A stretch of 64,000 nt of DNA from Eustoma russellianum (GCA_036186865.1 AP025055.1:4506864-4570863), one strand, 5' to 3'. Shown: positions 22,403 through 33,715, counted from the stretch's first letter. Numbers and translations: made by a program. Notes: generated by a model from the letters alone, not told the origin.

Positions 22403-24179
22403 TCACCCTTCTCCCTCATTGTCCATGTGAGTTGAAGTTGAGGGTTCATCCATTGCAAGAGAATTAACCTACAAAACTCCCCAAAAAGTACTATGTTTTA
22501 GACGAGTTTATCAAGTCTCAAACAAAAAGTGCACACAGAAGATGTATACAACTGCAGGCAAACCCACTAAAAGAGGCTTCGTGAAGACTGTTTACTGTTA
22601 AGGTGACCTTTTCTTCTTTTATTCATTTTGCTTCTCTTTTCTTTTTTTTTATTTTCCTAGTTTTCATGCAGGTGACCATAAGAAATTTTACACTTCCTTT
22701 TGAAGTCCTGATTTTCATAACATATAGATGCTACAAACAAAAATTAATCTAAAACAAAGCAAATTTTATTTCCAAAGGCCCATTCAGTAGCACCAAAAAA
22801 TAATTAAACATGTAGCTATTGATGCTTTGAGATTAAATGAAGTAACTTACATTTTTGACATCTGACTGGTCAGCAAAGGTTCTCTTGGACTCCTCACGCT
22901 GCATTCCAGAATCATGTTCACCAACAGGGACATTTTGTGAACCAGCGACTAAATCTTTACCCAGATTTAAATCCCCTTCCCATCCTAGCAAAGCTAGACT
23001 GGCTGTAACAGGCAAGAAGTCTAATTGATATGGTTCAGTATGCAGAAAAAGCGGCTTGGATCTGTGATTGAAGAGGTTGTAAAAGGAGACATCATAGGGA
23101 TCATTTACTAATATCTCATCACACATAGTAACAGTAATTGGATAATGAATCGTCTGATCTACAATCGTGAATAGCTTAGTCCATGATTCAACCAGTCTGT
23201 ACTCCCTCATTACCCATATTGTACAAGTTACTCCTGGTTGATTTCTGGGGTTAAGAGCCACAAGGGAAAGAGTATCTTTATAAACAATAAGGGTATCTCC
23301 AAGAACGAAATCACCATGCTCGAGATAACTTGGTAATCCTATTCCTTGAAATACTTCCTTTGTAAGATCAAATGACACTATCACGACCTTTTCCTTCAAC
23401 CCATCCCTACACTGCCCCATCCAATGTAGAGTGTCATTAAGTAGCACTCGTGAATGAAGGTCAAAAAGAAACCATGGGAAAGCATCAACCTTGATCTTCC
23501 TCCAACAATCAGCACCCAATGAATATAGCTCAACTTCAGCATCATGGACTTGTTTATTGCCAGTATTACCATGATTTGATACAACCTCAGTCGGATCACT
23601 ATTATTAAGAACATCATTGCCTTTACCAAGAAAATAATTCTCTTTGGTATAAGCAATTCTAACGATTTTGAAATCGTTAGCTCGGCTGTGATAGCCGAAT
23701 CCAAGTATCAGATAGGTGTAATCTTTCCCCTTAAACTCTATGCTGGAAGCGGGAATGGTCTTATATTTTCCAATTAAAGGATTACATAGATATAAGGTGA
23801 TGTTGAAAGCACTTCCAGCTGTCAGGCAGACCAATCCATTGGAGGCAAAGACAAGGGTACCACCAGAATAATCGAACTCAATGGGGTTATCAAGTTCAAA
23901 AGCGGTGGTAGGGTTCTCAACAGAAATTAATTTGAAGCAACCGCCACGATTAATAAATTTTGAAGCGCATAGGAGATAATTGTTACCTTTTGTAGCTGAA
24001 TGTACAAGATGCTCAAGGATAAATTCAGTACTTCTTATTAAAGTTCTCCAAGCTTTGCAGACACTCATGAGCCTAAACAAGTCCTCTGCAGAGACCCTGA
24101 GAAGTATAGCCATGAGTATACTTAATGGAAGATCCATAAGAATTGTTTGATCCATCCAGCCAAGAATCAAGATTTTCAA
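22403..24179 (-). CDS. F-box protein with F-box-associated domain (CPR1/FBA-type)
   Basis: Exons on the - strand: 24179-22851 and 22468-22403, joined in phase 0 by GTAAGT/AG, giving 464 residues. It is probably the substrate-binding subunit of an SCF ubiquitin ligase; the target is unknown. The F-box is at about residues 13-52 (DLPLSILMAILLRVSAEDLF..CKAWRTLI), which binds SKP1/ASK. The F-box-associated region follows at about 110-390, with typical 'LYLCNPLIGKYKTIP' and 'ILGFGYHSRANDFKIVRI' blocks. The C-terminal tail is hydrophilic. The first ATG gives MKILILGWMDQ; the second Met (residue 9) is an equally good start and sits right before the F-box. If the intron is retained, the protein ends five residues after the donor. 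The family is large and fast-evolving in plants, so no gene name is given. Confidence 0.88.
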
Positions 24180-24979
24180 TCCGATCCCTTAGAGATCAAA
24201 GTTCTATCAAGATATCACTAATTGATGGAAGATTCGTTAGAAAAAAGGAACTGTCGGCGACTTTACAAGGCTTATGCAGTGATGGAATGCCTAGGTGAGG
24301 TTCATTAATCTTAGGGTGCTAAAAAGTTGCAGCTCTAGTGCTAAATCAGCTTCTCATGGGCAGCCCGGTCTATGAGAGCGTCCTGTCTATGCAGGGTCTG
24401 GGGAAGGAGTGGGCCATTTAGGTCTAATGTGGTCAGCATTACGTTATCTTTCTATAGCATACTTTTTGATAACCTGAATCAGTGACCACATGTCATATGG
24501 CACCGCATAGAGTCGAGGCACCCCCTTACAATGATGAATCAGCACCTCATTTTTTAAAATTGCAATCTACCATTCACCATTTCAAGAAAACGAAAAAAAA
24601 AGGTAGGAAAAAAGGTAAGGATGTAACAATCACATTGAATGATCCATCATTAAAAGATTATTACAGTAATTAACTTGTGTGGTCCACTTGCTCCCTTCCG
24701 CTATGACCCAAATTTTAAAGTTGATAAAAGGAAGTATATCTAGGCTCAAAGAAGAAGAAGCATGCACCTATAAAATCTCATAACATAAATGAAAATATTG
24801 TGACTGTCAGGTTAATTAGGTGAAGGGAGCCAACAAAAACATTGCATTTAGTATGTTTAATTAATTGCAAGATTACTTACTTTATAAGTCCACCTAGAAA
24901 ATACAAACCATCAACAAAATAAATTGGAACAATAAAAAATGTGCGCGATATATATATTGAGAAGTCCCTTTATAAATCA
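24180..24979. other. Intergenic, F-box gene upstream region
   Basis: No other gene recognised. It presumably contains the F-box promoter (reading leftwards), but I see no convincing TATA box. Confidence 0.35.
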
Positions 24980-25249
24980 ATGAAAGTAACATTTTTCACA
25001 TTAATAACTCTACTAATGTGCTTGACTAGTTCTGTATGCGTGTATTGTGAGACCTTAATTCTACACCAAGGAACAAAAAGAAAAAAGAATGATTATGTTA
25101 AATCTTACTACTTCCATCTTTTGGGAGAACATTTCATGGATACTCTCAGTTACATAACTGTAAAAGCCAGTGTTAAATACCTTGCGGGAAGATATTGCAT
25201 TGAAGTAAAAGGAAATTCTATGTCCAGTTGTGCAATATGGCATTGTTAA
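24980..25249 (+). CDS. Possible small secreted peptide (unverified)
   Basis: An ATG at 24980 opens an 89-residue frame. It begins with a lysine and a hydrophobic stretch (MKVTFFTLITLLMCLTSSV), which reads as a signal peptide, and then has a short tail with several cysteines ending SSCAIWHC. A TATAAAT lies only 9 bases upstream of the ATG, too close to be its own TATA box. I do not recognise the family; cysteine spacing does not fit a plant defensin I can name. It may be chance. Confidence 0.2.
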   Translation: MKVTFFTLITLLMCLTSSVCVYCETLILHQGTKRKKNDYVKSYYFHLLGEHFMDTLSYITVKASVKYLAGRYCIEVKGNSMSSCAIWHC

Positions 25250-25973
25250 CCACAATTTTAGTGCTAACCTCAGGTTGAGTCATGCTTGTTAGAACGTTCA
25301 GGAACTTTAGCCTCAGTGTCAGTTGCTCGCATTCACAACATCTATTTCAAGATACCAACCGAAACATTAGCAATAAACTGTTCTGAAAGTCAAGTTGCAC
25401 AGACAGAATCGACATGCTCATAGAGAACATGCATATTACAAGGAAACTGTAACTCAACAAGTTTTAAAGTTCGTGTCCGCTAATTCATGCATCAACACCA
25501 AAATGTAGTAGCCCAGTGCATAGAAACATCCCTCCTGTGGGGGATCCAATTCACGAAAATAATCAGACAAATTGGTTATGTATTTAACAAATTTTTATGT
25601 TCTTAAAACGCTTCAAATTCTATGCAATATTCTAACTTCACAATCGTAAAGAGAATAACTTTTAAAGGGGGAGAAGGTTGAAGTTAATAAGTAAGAATTA
25701 GATAACCACATTATTTCATGTTCCACAAAATCACGCACGACAAAAGTTAAATTGCCAGAAAAGTGTCCTAAAATTAGTTGACCATCTGGCAATGCTAAAG
25801 GCTGCCTGACAATCTATTGCTCTCACAATGTGCAGGATCTAAGAAGGGGCAAAACCAATTCTGAAAGGCTTATAGAACTATGGAAACATCGTCTAGCAAC
25901 AAAGCTTAAAATCCACCAAGAGAACACATTATCACACAATCATCAATACGCAAGGGAAAAAGAGGGGGGAAAA
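25250..25973. other. Intergenic, no gene recognised
   Basis: AT-rich spacer without coding or repeat signals that I can name. Confidence 0.4.
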
Positions 25974-26265
25974 TATACACATACACATGTAAAAGAAAAA
26001 AATTATACAACACAGGCAGACACATGCACATATGCATATGTATGTATTTATGTACATATATACATACACACACACACACACATGGACGCACACACATATG
26101 TGTGCGTGGTTACACATATATACATGCACACACACACACATACTTATACCACACAGACATACAAGCGCACACACACATCATACATATATACATACACACA
26201 TACAGATACATATACACACACATACACATACATACATACATATATATATGTGTGTGTGTGTGTTA
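25974..26265. repeat. CACATA/TACA microsatellite
   Basis: Nearly 300 bp of ACAC, CATA and TATG repeats directly next to the 3' end of the RTE LINE at 26275. The long open frames on both strands are translated microsatellite and not genes. Confidence 0.9.
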
Positions 26266-26274
26266 TTATACGAC

Positions 26275-26935
26275 CAACGACCATACCTAGTAATATCTCA
26301 ACGAAAATACAAGCTATTGATAGGGTCTGAGGAGGGTGAGAGACAAACAAACAATACAGAGATAGATGGTTTGCTTCTAGTGAGACCCCCCGCTCTATAT
26401 GTCCCTGCATGATGACACAATAATAGGAATATAGTGTGTGAGTGTGCTAGTGAAGGAATTTAGTAAACACAAATAGAAATGCTTCCGATATTAAAATAGT
26501 CATAACCGTGTATATGCACAAACAATGAAAGACAAAGACAGAAACAAAAAAGTACAAAGTCAACCTAAAGTATATAGAGTATCTAAGCCCTTAAATATAC
26601 TCTAACGTCCCTCTATATCCTGCCTAAATCTCCTTAACCTTAATCATCTGCCTCCATGAACTCCTATCCTGACCATGTCCTCAGAAAGGTGCAAATCTGG
26701 TAGGTCATGCCTAATCCGCTCATCACAATTCAATTTAGGCCTACCTTTACTCCTCTTCCCCTCTACAATGAGGCTTTCAACTAATTTGACAGGCGTTGTT
26801 GTCTGTCTCCTCTTGACATGCTCAAACTATCTTAGTCTCTCCTCTCTTATCTTATCTGCTATACTAGCCACCCCTAACCTTTCCCTAAATACCTAATTTC
26901 TTATCTGGTCTAGCCTTGTATGCCAAGTGTGTGTG
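26275..26935 (-). mobile_element. RTE-type LINE, 5'-truncated 3' end
   Basis: On the - strand, about 26935-26640 encodes the C-terminal end of an RTE reverse transcriptase, with 'FEHVKRR' followed by a 'GRPKLNCDERIRHDL..L' region, in broken frame. 26640-26275 is the 3' untranslated region shared with the other copies. Confidence 0.8.
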
Positions 26936-26951
26936 TTATTATGTATCTGTA

Positions 26952-27225
26952 TATTAACAACAACAACATTTCCCTTGCCTTAAAGGCTCCAGCCTATGAC
27001 GGAGTAAAAGGAGCCGAATGTACGCAAACTTACCCATATGTTGGAAACACACAAAGGTTATTTTCGGATGACCCATAATGAAAATTACGTCAAGTATTGT
27101 GTCGATCGACTGCTACTTCACATTACAAGAAGCGCAGACAATTTACTGAGTCATTTTGCATTATTCTATCATATTCCAGTCAAAGAAGGGTGTGTCCTTG
27201 ACTCCATTCAAAATAAAAAACTATG
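26952..27225 (-). mobile_element. SINE-like repeat, uninterrupted copy
   Basis: Runs from AACAACAACAACATTTCCC, through 'ggagccgaatgtacgcaaacttaccc', 'gttggaaacacacaaagg' and 'cttcacattacaagaagcgc' to about 27225. It is the intact reference for the split copies at 8.5, 18.8 and 46.5 kb. Confidence 0.75.
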
Positions 27226-27229
27226 TATA

Positions 27230-29380
27230 TGTGTGTGTGTGTATTAATGGCGTTGTCGACATGGTAATTAGCCATTCCATGCACATTGACTATATTTCAT
27301 GAAAAATACAGCTCAGGTATCAATTACATGTATGCAAGAATCAATAAGGTAACAGAAGATTGAAATGCCCCAAATGAAGCATGTTCCATTTCAGGAATGA
27401 ATATGAAGTAGACAATTACAGTTTTTGGATATCGAAATAAAAGCTTTTCAAAATAGAATGTGAAACAGAAAATAAAAGTGCATGTCACCAAAATGTTAAG
27501 TATACGGCAATATGTTATCTGCCGTAGCATGGCCAGATAGATGCCCCCATAGAGATAATGAGATATGCAAATGTAAACTTGAGAACTCCGTTGAAAAAAT
27601 TATGATTGCTTCCAGACCTCATTTTGAATCAGCTATCGATAGCTGTCAGACAACTGGTCACAAGGCCTTAGTCTGTACTGACCCAAATCATAGGCATCTA
27701 AAAAATTTCCACTTCACTGTTGTGAGTTCGCAGCTCTTCCTTTGCATCCACAAAGTGGCATTCTCTGGATCGCTGCTACAACCTCCATCTCACCAAAAAA
27801 AAAAAAACTGAGAGTAGTGTGTCACTTTCTACTCTAAACAACAATCGAGAAAGTGTCTATCTTTTTTTCAAGTTCTACAAATTTTTGATAGTAGCACTCC
27901 CCTTACATGCATACAGTCATTTTCTGGGCAAGAAGCTTTTCACAGCTCAGTTTGCACGGTGCATTTTAAGCTTGCTGCTTCCACATGCATTTTGACATCT
28001 GCATTAGCAAAGCAAGAACTTCAGATTTAATCAAAGGTCAAAAGAACAGCAGTCAAGAGGCACCTTGATTATACAAAAACTCTTAAGATTCTAATGACGC
28101 GGCAAAGAACATATCTAGTAGAAAACATTGATGATTTATCAGTTTTTTTTGGTAAGTAATCGATGATTTATCATGAATTAACTAACAAAGTATTCTTCAA
28201 TAACACGAGCAAAGCTTCTATTCTTGTTCTCTTCGTTTTCGAAGAGTATCTTCCACCTAACAAGTGAGATCATGAAATGCAGTAGACCTCTTCCAATGGA
28301 GTCTGCTCCATTCACAAAAGCCTACCTCTGAACCCATGAATCCATGACCTCTTGTTCAAGGAACTCAAGTATCTCGCTGCTTTTTTTTTTAGAAGAAAGG
28401 GTATCTCGACGCATTTGGATCAACTGATGTTGGATCAACTGATGTTGGTAGCAAAGCTTCAAAGAATCAAACCAGCTAAGGAGGTAGTATAAGTCAAAAT
28501 TCAATTGTATCATGGTTTAATCCTATTTCCAAATCAAGTCAGTTAGCAACTGTACATAATTAGGAATATAAAGTATACGCCAAAATACCAAACCTCGCTA
28601 ATCCTGTGAACGAATTGCTTGCTTGCCTTATTCGTTTAACATGTTCACTACACACATAAATTGTAAATAAAAAGTTGAGCACAATACTCCTCCAAATTTC
28701 TTCCTAATTCAATATTCTACACAGAAATGATACTCTGATTCATCATATTGATATTCCATAGCAATAGCCATCGCTGCACACCTTTCGCCATAGATATTTA
28801 GAGGTAAACAAAACAACATACGGGAAATATGTCCTGAATGTCACTGTTATTGTGGAAAGAAAGGAAATACCTGGTGGTCAGCTTTCGAAATTATGGAAGA
28901 AAGTTGATTTGGTCTAACAATATGGAAGCAGTAACGGCCAATTTTTTTCCCTTTGGATTTGTTTGATCCATTTGTTAAGAATAGTATTGCTTGATTCTGC
29001 TTGTTTCCAGCTGAGAGGATACGTTGAAATACGAAGTTTCCATTTCGACGGTGAGGAAAGTTGCCTGCCGTCGCCGCTGTCAGTGGAGAACCACGGCGGG
29101 GAGGTTGATAATGATACAGGTTGAAGATGATTGTTTTTTCCCTTTTATTTTGCTTTTTGGTTTTTGGAATTTGTTTTCTTTCTTGGTTATAATACTGCCA
29201 CTGTTCTAATTACAGGTACACGGTTGATTTCTCTCTTCTTTTCCTTTTCTTTTTCCCTTTCTTTTTTTCTTTATTTTTTTAAAAAAGAAGGAACCTATAA
29301 AGAAAAACTACCTCTGCACCTTGTGGTTTGAACTTGGAGCCTTTTCAATCTGGAAAAAAATTTCGGACACACTAGACTTT
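27230..29380. other. Intergenic, no gene recognised
   Basis: A cysteine- and histidine-containing frame at 27512-27811 and a pyrimidine-rich stretch at 29130-29290 are the only notable items; neither matches a family I know. A short direct repeat ('ggatcaactgatgtt' twice, near 28418 and 28433) is present. Confidence 0.4.
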
Positions 29381-29384
29381 TGTG

Positions 29385-29475
29385 TTTATGCAATATCTGG
29401 AGAGAGATCGGATTGATTTGCAATCTGATGTATGTAACTTTACTCTACATTTTGTGCAAGATGTTGTTTTAAACA
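29385..29475 (-). mobile_element. Au-type SINE fragment
   Basis: 'tgcaatatctggagagagatcgg ... tgtatgtaactttactctacattttgtgcaag' corresponds, on the - strand, to the 3' half of the Au-like SINE at 29768. Confidence 0.4.
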
Positions 29476-29767
29476 TCATGTTTTCTTAAACTATACAATT
29501 ATTTATTAAATAGTGACATTAACATAAACTGAAGATAAGCCCTGTTAAAATATTCGAAGTACATGTGAAAAAGACTAAGGCGTTCAAGATTATTTCCCCT
29601 CTATTTATCTAAAATCAATTTGTCAACATTCAAAAACTAGAACGTCATGTTTTTTGTCAATGGACATATTATAATTTGTGTATATTGAATGTCTGGGCTA
29701 AGTAGACATGGTATAAAATCATTATAACATTTATAATATTTTCTTGTTAAATAAAATACATCACAAC

Positions 29768-29939
29768 TAGAGCTACCTTTGGATCAATTGGTGACATTGT
29801 TGTTTTGTGATTTTGAGGTCACGGGTTCGAGCTGCGAAAACAGCCTCTTGTACAATGTGTAGACTAAGGTTGCGTACATCAGAGCACGAAACGATCCGGT
29901 TCCTTTCCGAATTCTACGCAAACGTGAGAGTCTAACGCA
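29768..29939 (+). mobile_element. Au-type tRNA-derived SINE
   Basis: 'ctttggatcaattggtgacattgttg' contains a box A-like segment. GGTCACGGGTTCGAGCTG is a box B of the tRNA-type pol III promoter, followed by the typical 'gaaaacagcctcttg' and 'aaggttgcgtacatc' blocks. Au is a widespread angiosperm SINE; naming is from memory of its consensus. Confidence 0.7.
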
Positions 29940-29947
29940 CTAGAAAC

Positions 29948-30254
29948 TAGGGCTGTTGAACAAACCAAACAGTTCGCGAACTGCTCGAGTTCGGTTCATG
30001 TTTGGTTCATATTCATTCGGTAATTATTTGTTAACGAGCAAATTCGAACAGGTATTCAGGTTCGTTTAGTTAAACGAGCCAAACTGTTCGCGAACTATCC
30101 GGATCGTTTAAACAGTTATAAGGTTATCGAGCCAATTCAAACCAATTTTAAAGTTCGTTTAGCTACACGAACCGAACCGAGCAGTTTGTTTAGCTAAACG
30201 AAATCGAATTCAAAAACCTAGTATTTGGTTCGGCTTGGTTCGTTAACACTCCTA
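29948..30254 (+). mobile_element. hAT-type MITE, complete copy with 8-bp duplication
   Basis: The 307-bp element starts TAGGGCTGTTGAAC and ends GTTAACACTCCTA, which on the other strand reads TAGGAGTGTTAACG (terminal inverted repeats). CTAGAAAC is duplicated exactly at 29940-29947 and 30255-30262. A TAGGG-type terminus plus an 8-bp duplication fits the hAT superfamily. The body is rich in GTTCG / CGAAC. Confidence 0.85.
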
Positions 30255-30560
30255 CTAGAAACGCTCTTTTACAATTACTTCCACTGGTCTAGTGAAACCC
30301 ATTTACTTAATCTACAAATTTATAAACAATACCAAAATCCAACAAACGAAAAGAAGAAAGGGACACAAAAAGAATAAGCAATCATATCCATTCACACCTC
30401 GAACATGGCAAATGACTAAAACAGCCTTTTGCAAACGAAGAACTTGTTTTAGAAAAGATAAAAGGAACAAAAATACTAGAAAACTATACCTATGCTACTT
30501 AATCCCCCTCCCCCCCCCCCCCCAAAAAAAAAAAAAAAGATATCCTAATTAAATGTATTG

Positions 30561-32597
30561 TCAGAGAAAATTCTTTAATTCCTCCAAAACTCTGTTTGGT
30601 TGTAGCTTATTTTCATCTGAAAGAGTTTGAACAAGTTTGGTGGGAACCAAACACTTGTCAGCAGAGTATAGCCTCTCTTGGATTAATGAAGAACAAAGTA
30701 GATCATGCAGTTCTTGATTGCCAGACGTTTCCTCATTTTCCTGCAATTTAATGTTCAATTATTGAGAATTTCACTATTACGAAATATAATTATTCACAAA
30801 GAACAGCCAAAAATAATTAGAGCCCACAAAATATATTAATCAAGTGTATTAAAACATCCATATATTTTCAAACCTTTCTATGTGGAAATAACCGTCATTT
30901 CTCACAATTTAATAATCCATCCACTTCTCAGAACAAAAGATATTCCTTAACATAATTCACACGTTTTCGGTGTAATAAGCTCCCGCGTTTGTTCAGGATC
31001 TGAAAATGAATCAGATCGTTTCGCTTCTAATGTACGCAACATTATCCTATATTTTGTGCAAGAGGCACTTTTCTCGGCTCAAAATTATGACCTCAAAATC
31101 AAAAAAATCAATCTTACCAGTTCCTCCTCGTCCTTAGATTCCTTAACATACTTGTTATCTAAAAACAAAAATTTTATTCTCGCCATTGATAAACTATTAG
31201 TACAATATATAATGTCACATAAGATTTATTTATATGCAAAGCAAAATATGATTGGCAAAAAAAGGACTCAAATATATTCTATATATTTAACTAGTCCTAG
31301 ATCAATTAATCATATTTGGTCTAGCACCATTTCAAAATTTTCATCTGTAAAACAAACAAATACCGCACTTAATTAAATGAATCTCCTCTCAAGGCGACCT
31401 CGACAATAGGATTGTTCAACGAATCGAACAGTTCGAGTTCGGTTCGGTTCGTATTCGTTCGGTAATGTCTGTAAACGAGCCGAATTCAAACAGTTATTTG
31501 GGCTCGTTTACAAAAACGAGTCGAACTATTCGCAAATTGTTTGGTTCTTCGAAACAATTATAGTATTATCGAGTCGAAATCGAACCAATTTTAAAGCCGA
31601 ACAGTTCGTTTATCTAAACGAATCCGAATTCGAAAACCTAGTATTCGGTTTGGCTCGGTTCGTTAGCATCCCTACTCGACGTAATGCAATTACATACATA
31701 GATCTAAATACGATAGATTTCCCATTGTTACGAGGTCATCAGCAGTAAACAAATTAAGTAATAGAATCTACTCCTTTGAATCTAAGAACAAACACAATCC
31801 AGAAAAAGTTAAGAACAAACACAATCCAGAAAAAGTTAAGAACAAACCATAAAATAATCAAAACATACAAATGAAACCTTAAATGAGAAAGAAAAATAAT
31901 CAAAACATACAAATGAAACCTTAAATGAGAAAGAAAAATAAATTACCTGAACAGGAGGCAACATTTCAAGAATTCTAATTTGAGCCTGCAAGAACTTAAT
32001 GTACTTATAAGCAGCATGGAACATTTCAGCAGTATTCATTTTCTGGCCACCAGGAATGAATTTCCCAAGCTCTTGAGTCTTCTCCGTAATCTTCCGCCTC
32101 CTCTGCCGCGCCGCCATACTCTGCGCCGACAAACTCCCGCCTCCACCGCCCGCCTTCTTCGCATTCTGCTCACCATTACATCTACCCTCATAAACCACCG
32201 GACTCTTCACAAACTCCGGGAAAGGAGCAAGAACTCCCGGAGAAAACTCCGGGAGCAAACACGGGTTCGGAATAAATTCGGGTTGACCCGGTTTCTGACG
32301 TTTGGGTTCGGAGTAGAGCTTGTATTCTTCCACCTGATAGAATTCAGGTACGGCGGAGTAGGGGTAGTCGAAGCAGGGGAGCAAAGAAGCGTAGCTGTCT
32401 GAGTAAAAGAACTCTTGGTTTTCGAGAAAATATGGATCCAAATACGGGTTCGGGTATGGGTAGTTATAGTCGAGTACGGGCAACTCAGTCGTCGGCGGCG
32501 GTGGCGGCTCATATGGTGTCTGAGCAGAGATGGTATTGTCTGAGCTGAGTTGATCAAGTTCCACCCAGTTTGCATAGCAGCTCATTGCCATTGCCAA
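30561..32597 (-). CDS. Atypical bHLH transcription factor (AtbHLH52/53-like)
   Basis: Exons: 32597-31947 (residues 1-217) and 30740-30561 (218-276), phase 0, CAG|GTAATT donor and 'attgcag' acceptor. It is a nuclear transcription factor. The N-terminus is rich in Pro, Tyr and acidic residues. The bHLH domain is at about 157-206 (SAQSMAARQRRRKI, IPGGQKMNTAEMFHAAYKYIKFLQ). Alanine 163 replaces the glutamate that contacts the E-box, so classical CANNTG binding is doubtful; the AtbHLH52/53 group is like this. The C-terminus has the group's 'LYSADKCLVPTKLVQTL' block, which identifies exon 2. Met 1, 3 and 5 are all possible starts. The 1.2-kb intron holds a hAT MITE and an Au SINE. Intron retention would add 36 residues containing a 14-residue duplication. 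Confidence 0.92.
30965..31135 (-). mobile_element. Au-type SINE in bHLH intron
   Basis: Reverse-complement of the Au-like block order: 'ataagctcccgcgtttg' (3' part), 'aatgtacgcaacattatcctatattttgtgcaagaggc', then an eroded box B region. Same strand as the bHLH gene. Confidence 0.55.
31407..31674 (+). mobile_element. hAT-type MITE in bHLH intron
   Basis: 268 bp, from TAGGATTGTTCAACGAATCG to CGTTAGCATCCCTA. Flanks CTCGACAA and CTCGACGT agree at six of eight positions, an aged 8-bp duplication. It is related to the complete copies at 29948 and 46502. Confidence 0.8.
31785..31936. repeat. Two adjoining tandem duplications at the bHLH intron start
   Basis: A roughly 27-bp unit (AAGAACAAACACAATCCAGA...) occurs twice, plus a partial third copy, at 31789-31845. 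A 42-bp unit ('aataatcaaaacatacaaatg...') occurs twice at about 31852-31936, ending about 10 bases from the splice donor. 42 is a multiple of three, which is why the retained-intron frame stays open. Confidence 0.85.
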
Positions 32598-32658
32598 TCC
32601 AAGCCCTAATACATATATATTAAGAAAAATGAAGTTAGTTTTAGTTAATTGAAAGCTT

Positions 32659-32794
32659 ACGCGATTTGATATCTACGAATAAAACACCGTCTAAATTTAT
32701 ACTACTGTTGTTTCATTTAATGGTTCATTTGAAACAACATAGTATCAAATTTGAAGGTGTTTACGGACACAAATTAATAGACATCAAATCGCGT
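32659..32794. repeat. Imperfect hairpin upstream of the bHLH start codon
   Basis: ACGCGATTTGATATCTA at 32659 pairs with TAGACATCAAATCGCGT ending at 32794, and TGTTGTTTCA/TGAAACAACA closes the inner stem around a short AT-rich loop. The middle of the arms pairs only partly. It starts 62 bp upstream of the ATG, so it is in the leader or proximal promoter. It could be a small MITE or a structured RNA element. Confidence 0.65.
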
Positions 32795-33534
32795 GTGCAT
32801 TCCAAAATGCATGGACATTAGGTCTAACCATCTCACGTTGATATGAAAACCATGCAAGAGAACTGTCGTAGCTAAGGGAAGGTAAAAACTATAACTAGCT
32901 TTAACCATCTCACCATTCTAAGGTCCTAATGTTAGCTATTGCTCTCGTTAGGATATAATGAGTATCTTGTTGTAGTAAAAAGAAGTTAGAGCAATAAAAC
33001 CAAGAGGGTAGTAAGAACAAGATCTATTGGAGGTAATGAAAGCAAGAATTTAAGGAAAAAAAATCACAGAGAGAGAATAGAAAAACAACCTGAGGAAAGA
33101 AAGTAACGTTGTCTTGAGAGTGTAATGTTGAGTAACAGTAGACTTTGCTTGCTGTTTTTTTTTTACCTTAAACTAATCAAACTGACACTGAATCTACTGT
33201 GTATGTGTGCGTGAGGAGAGAGAAGGATATGGGGGAGTTGGGAGAGAGAAAGAGAGGGAAACAAAGGAGAGAGATCGTGGGGATAGAGGTTATAGAGTTA
33301 AGGAGAGATTTATTAGGTGATAATGATAACTGTAATTTTTGTAATTTTAACCGTTCTCCTAATTATTAGGGTGTGGGCGCCGTAAATTTTTTTCGTTTTA
33401 GATAAATTCACGTTACTAGTTTTTCAGCCGTTGGATTGTTGGGAATGAAATCTGAGCGATGAGAAGGAAGCTTGGAGGTAAATGTAAAGGCGGACAAATT
33501 TTGATACGGTAGTTAAATAGATCAGAATATTTAC

Positions 33535-33715
33535 TCATCAACCAACAAAGGGTTTTTTGATGCATTAGATCTCTGCGTTTGCACAGAATTTGAAAAAGTA
33601 TTGGATCGCTTCGCGATTGTCTACACTTTGTACAAGAGACTATTTCCACTACTCAAATATGTGACTTCAAAGTCACAAAACAGCAACCTTATCAGTTGTT
33701 CCAAGGCCCGCCCTC
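33535..33715 (-). mobile_element. Au-type SINE
   Basis: 'tctgcgtttgcacagaatttgaaaaagtattggatcgcttcgcgattgtctacactttgtacaagag' and 'tgacttcaaagtcacaaaacagcaac' are the reverse-strand Au blocks. The box B region is degraded. Confidence 0.6.

Noticed and set aside
25830..26412. 166- and 126-residue frames rich in His, Thr and Tyr
   Set aside because: Translated CACATA microsatellite running into a LINE tail.
27512..27811. 99-residue frame with several Cys and His
   Set aside because: No recognisable zinc-finger spacing, no splice context, and it ends in a poly(A)-like lysine run; probably chance.
31980..32402. 140-residue + strand frame and a second - frame (32207-32575)
   Set aside because: Other-frame shadows of the bHLH exon.
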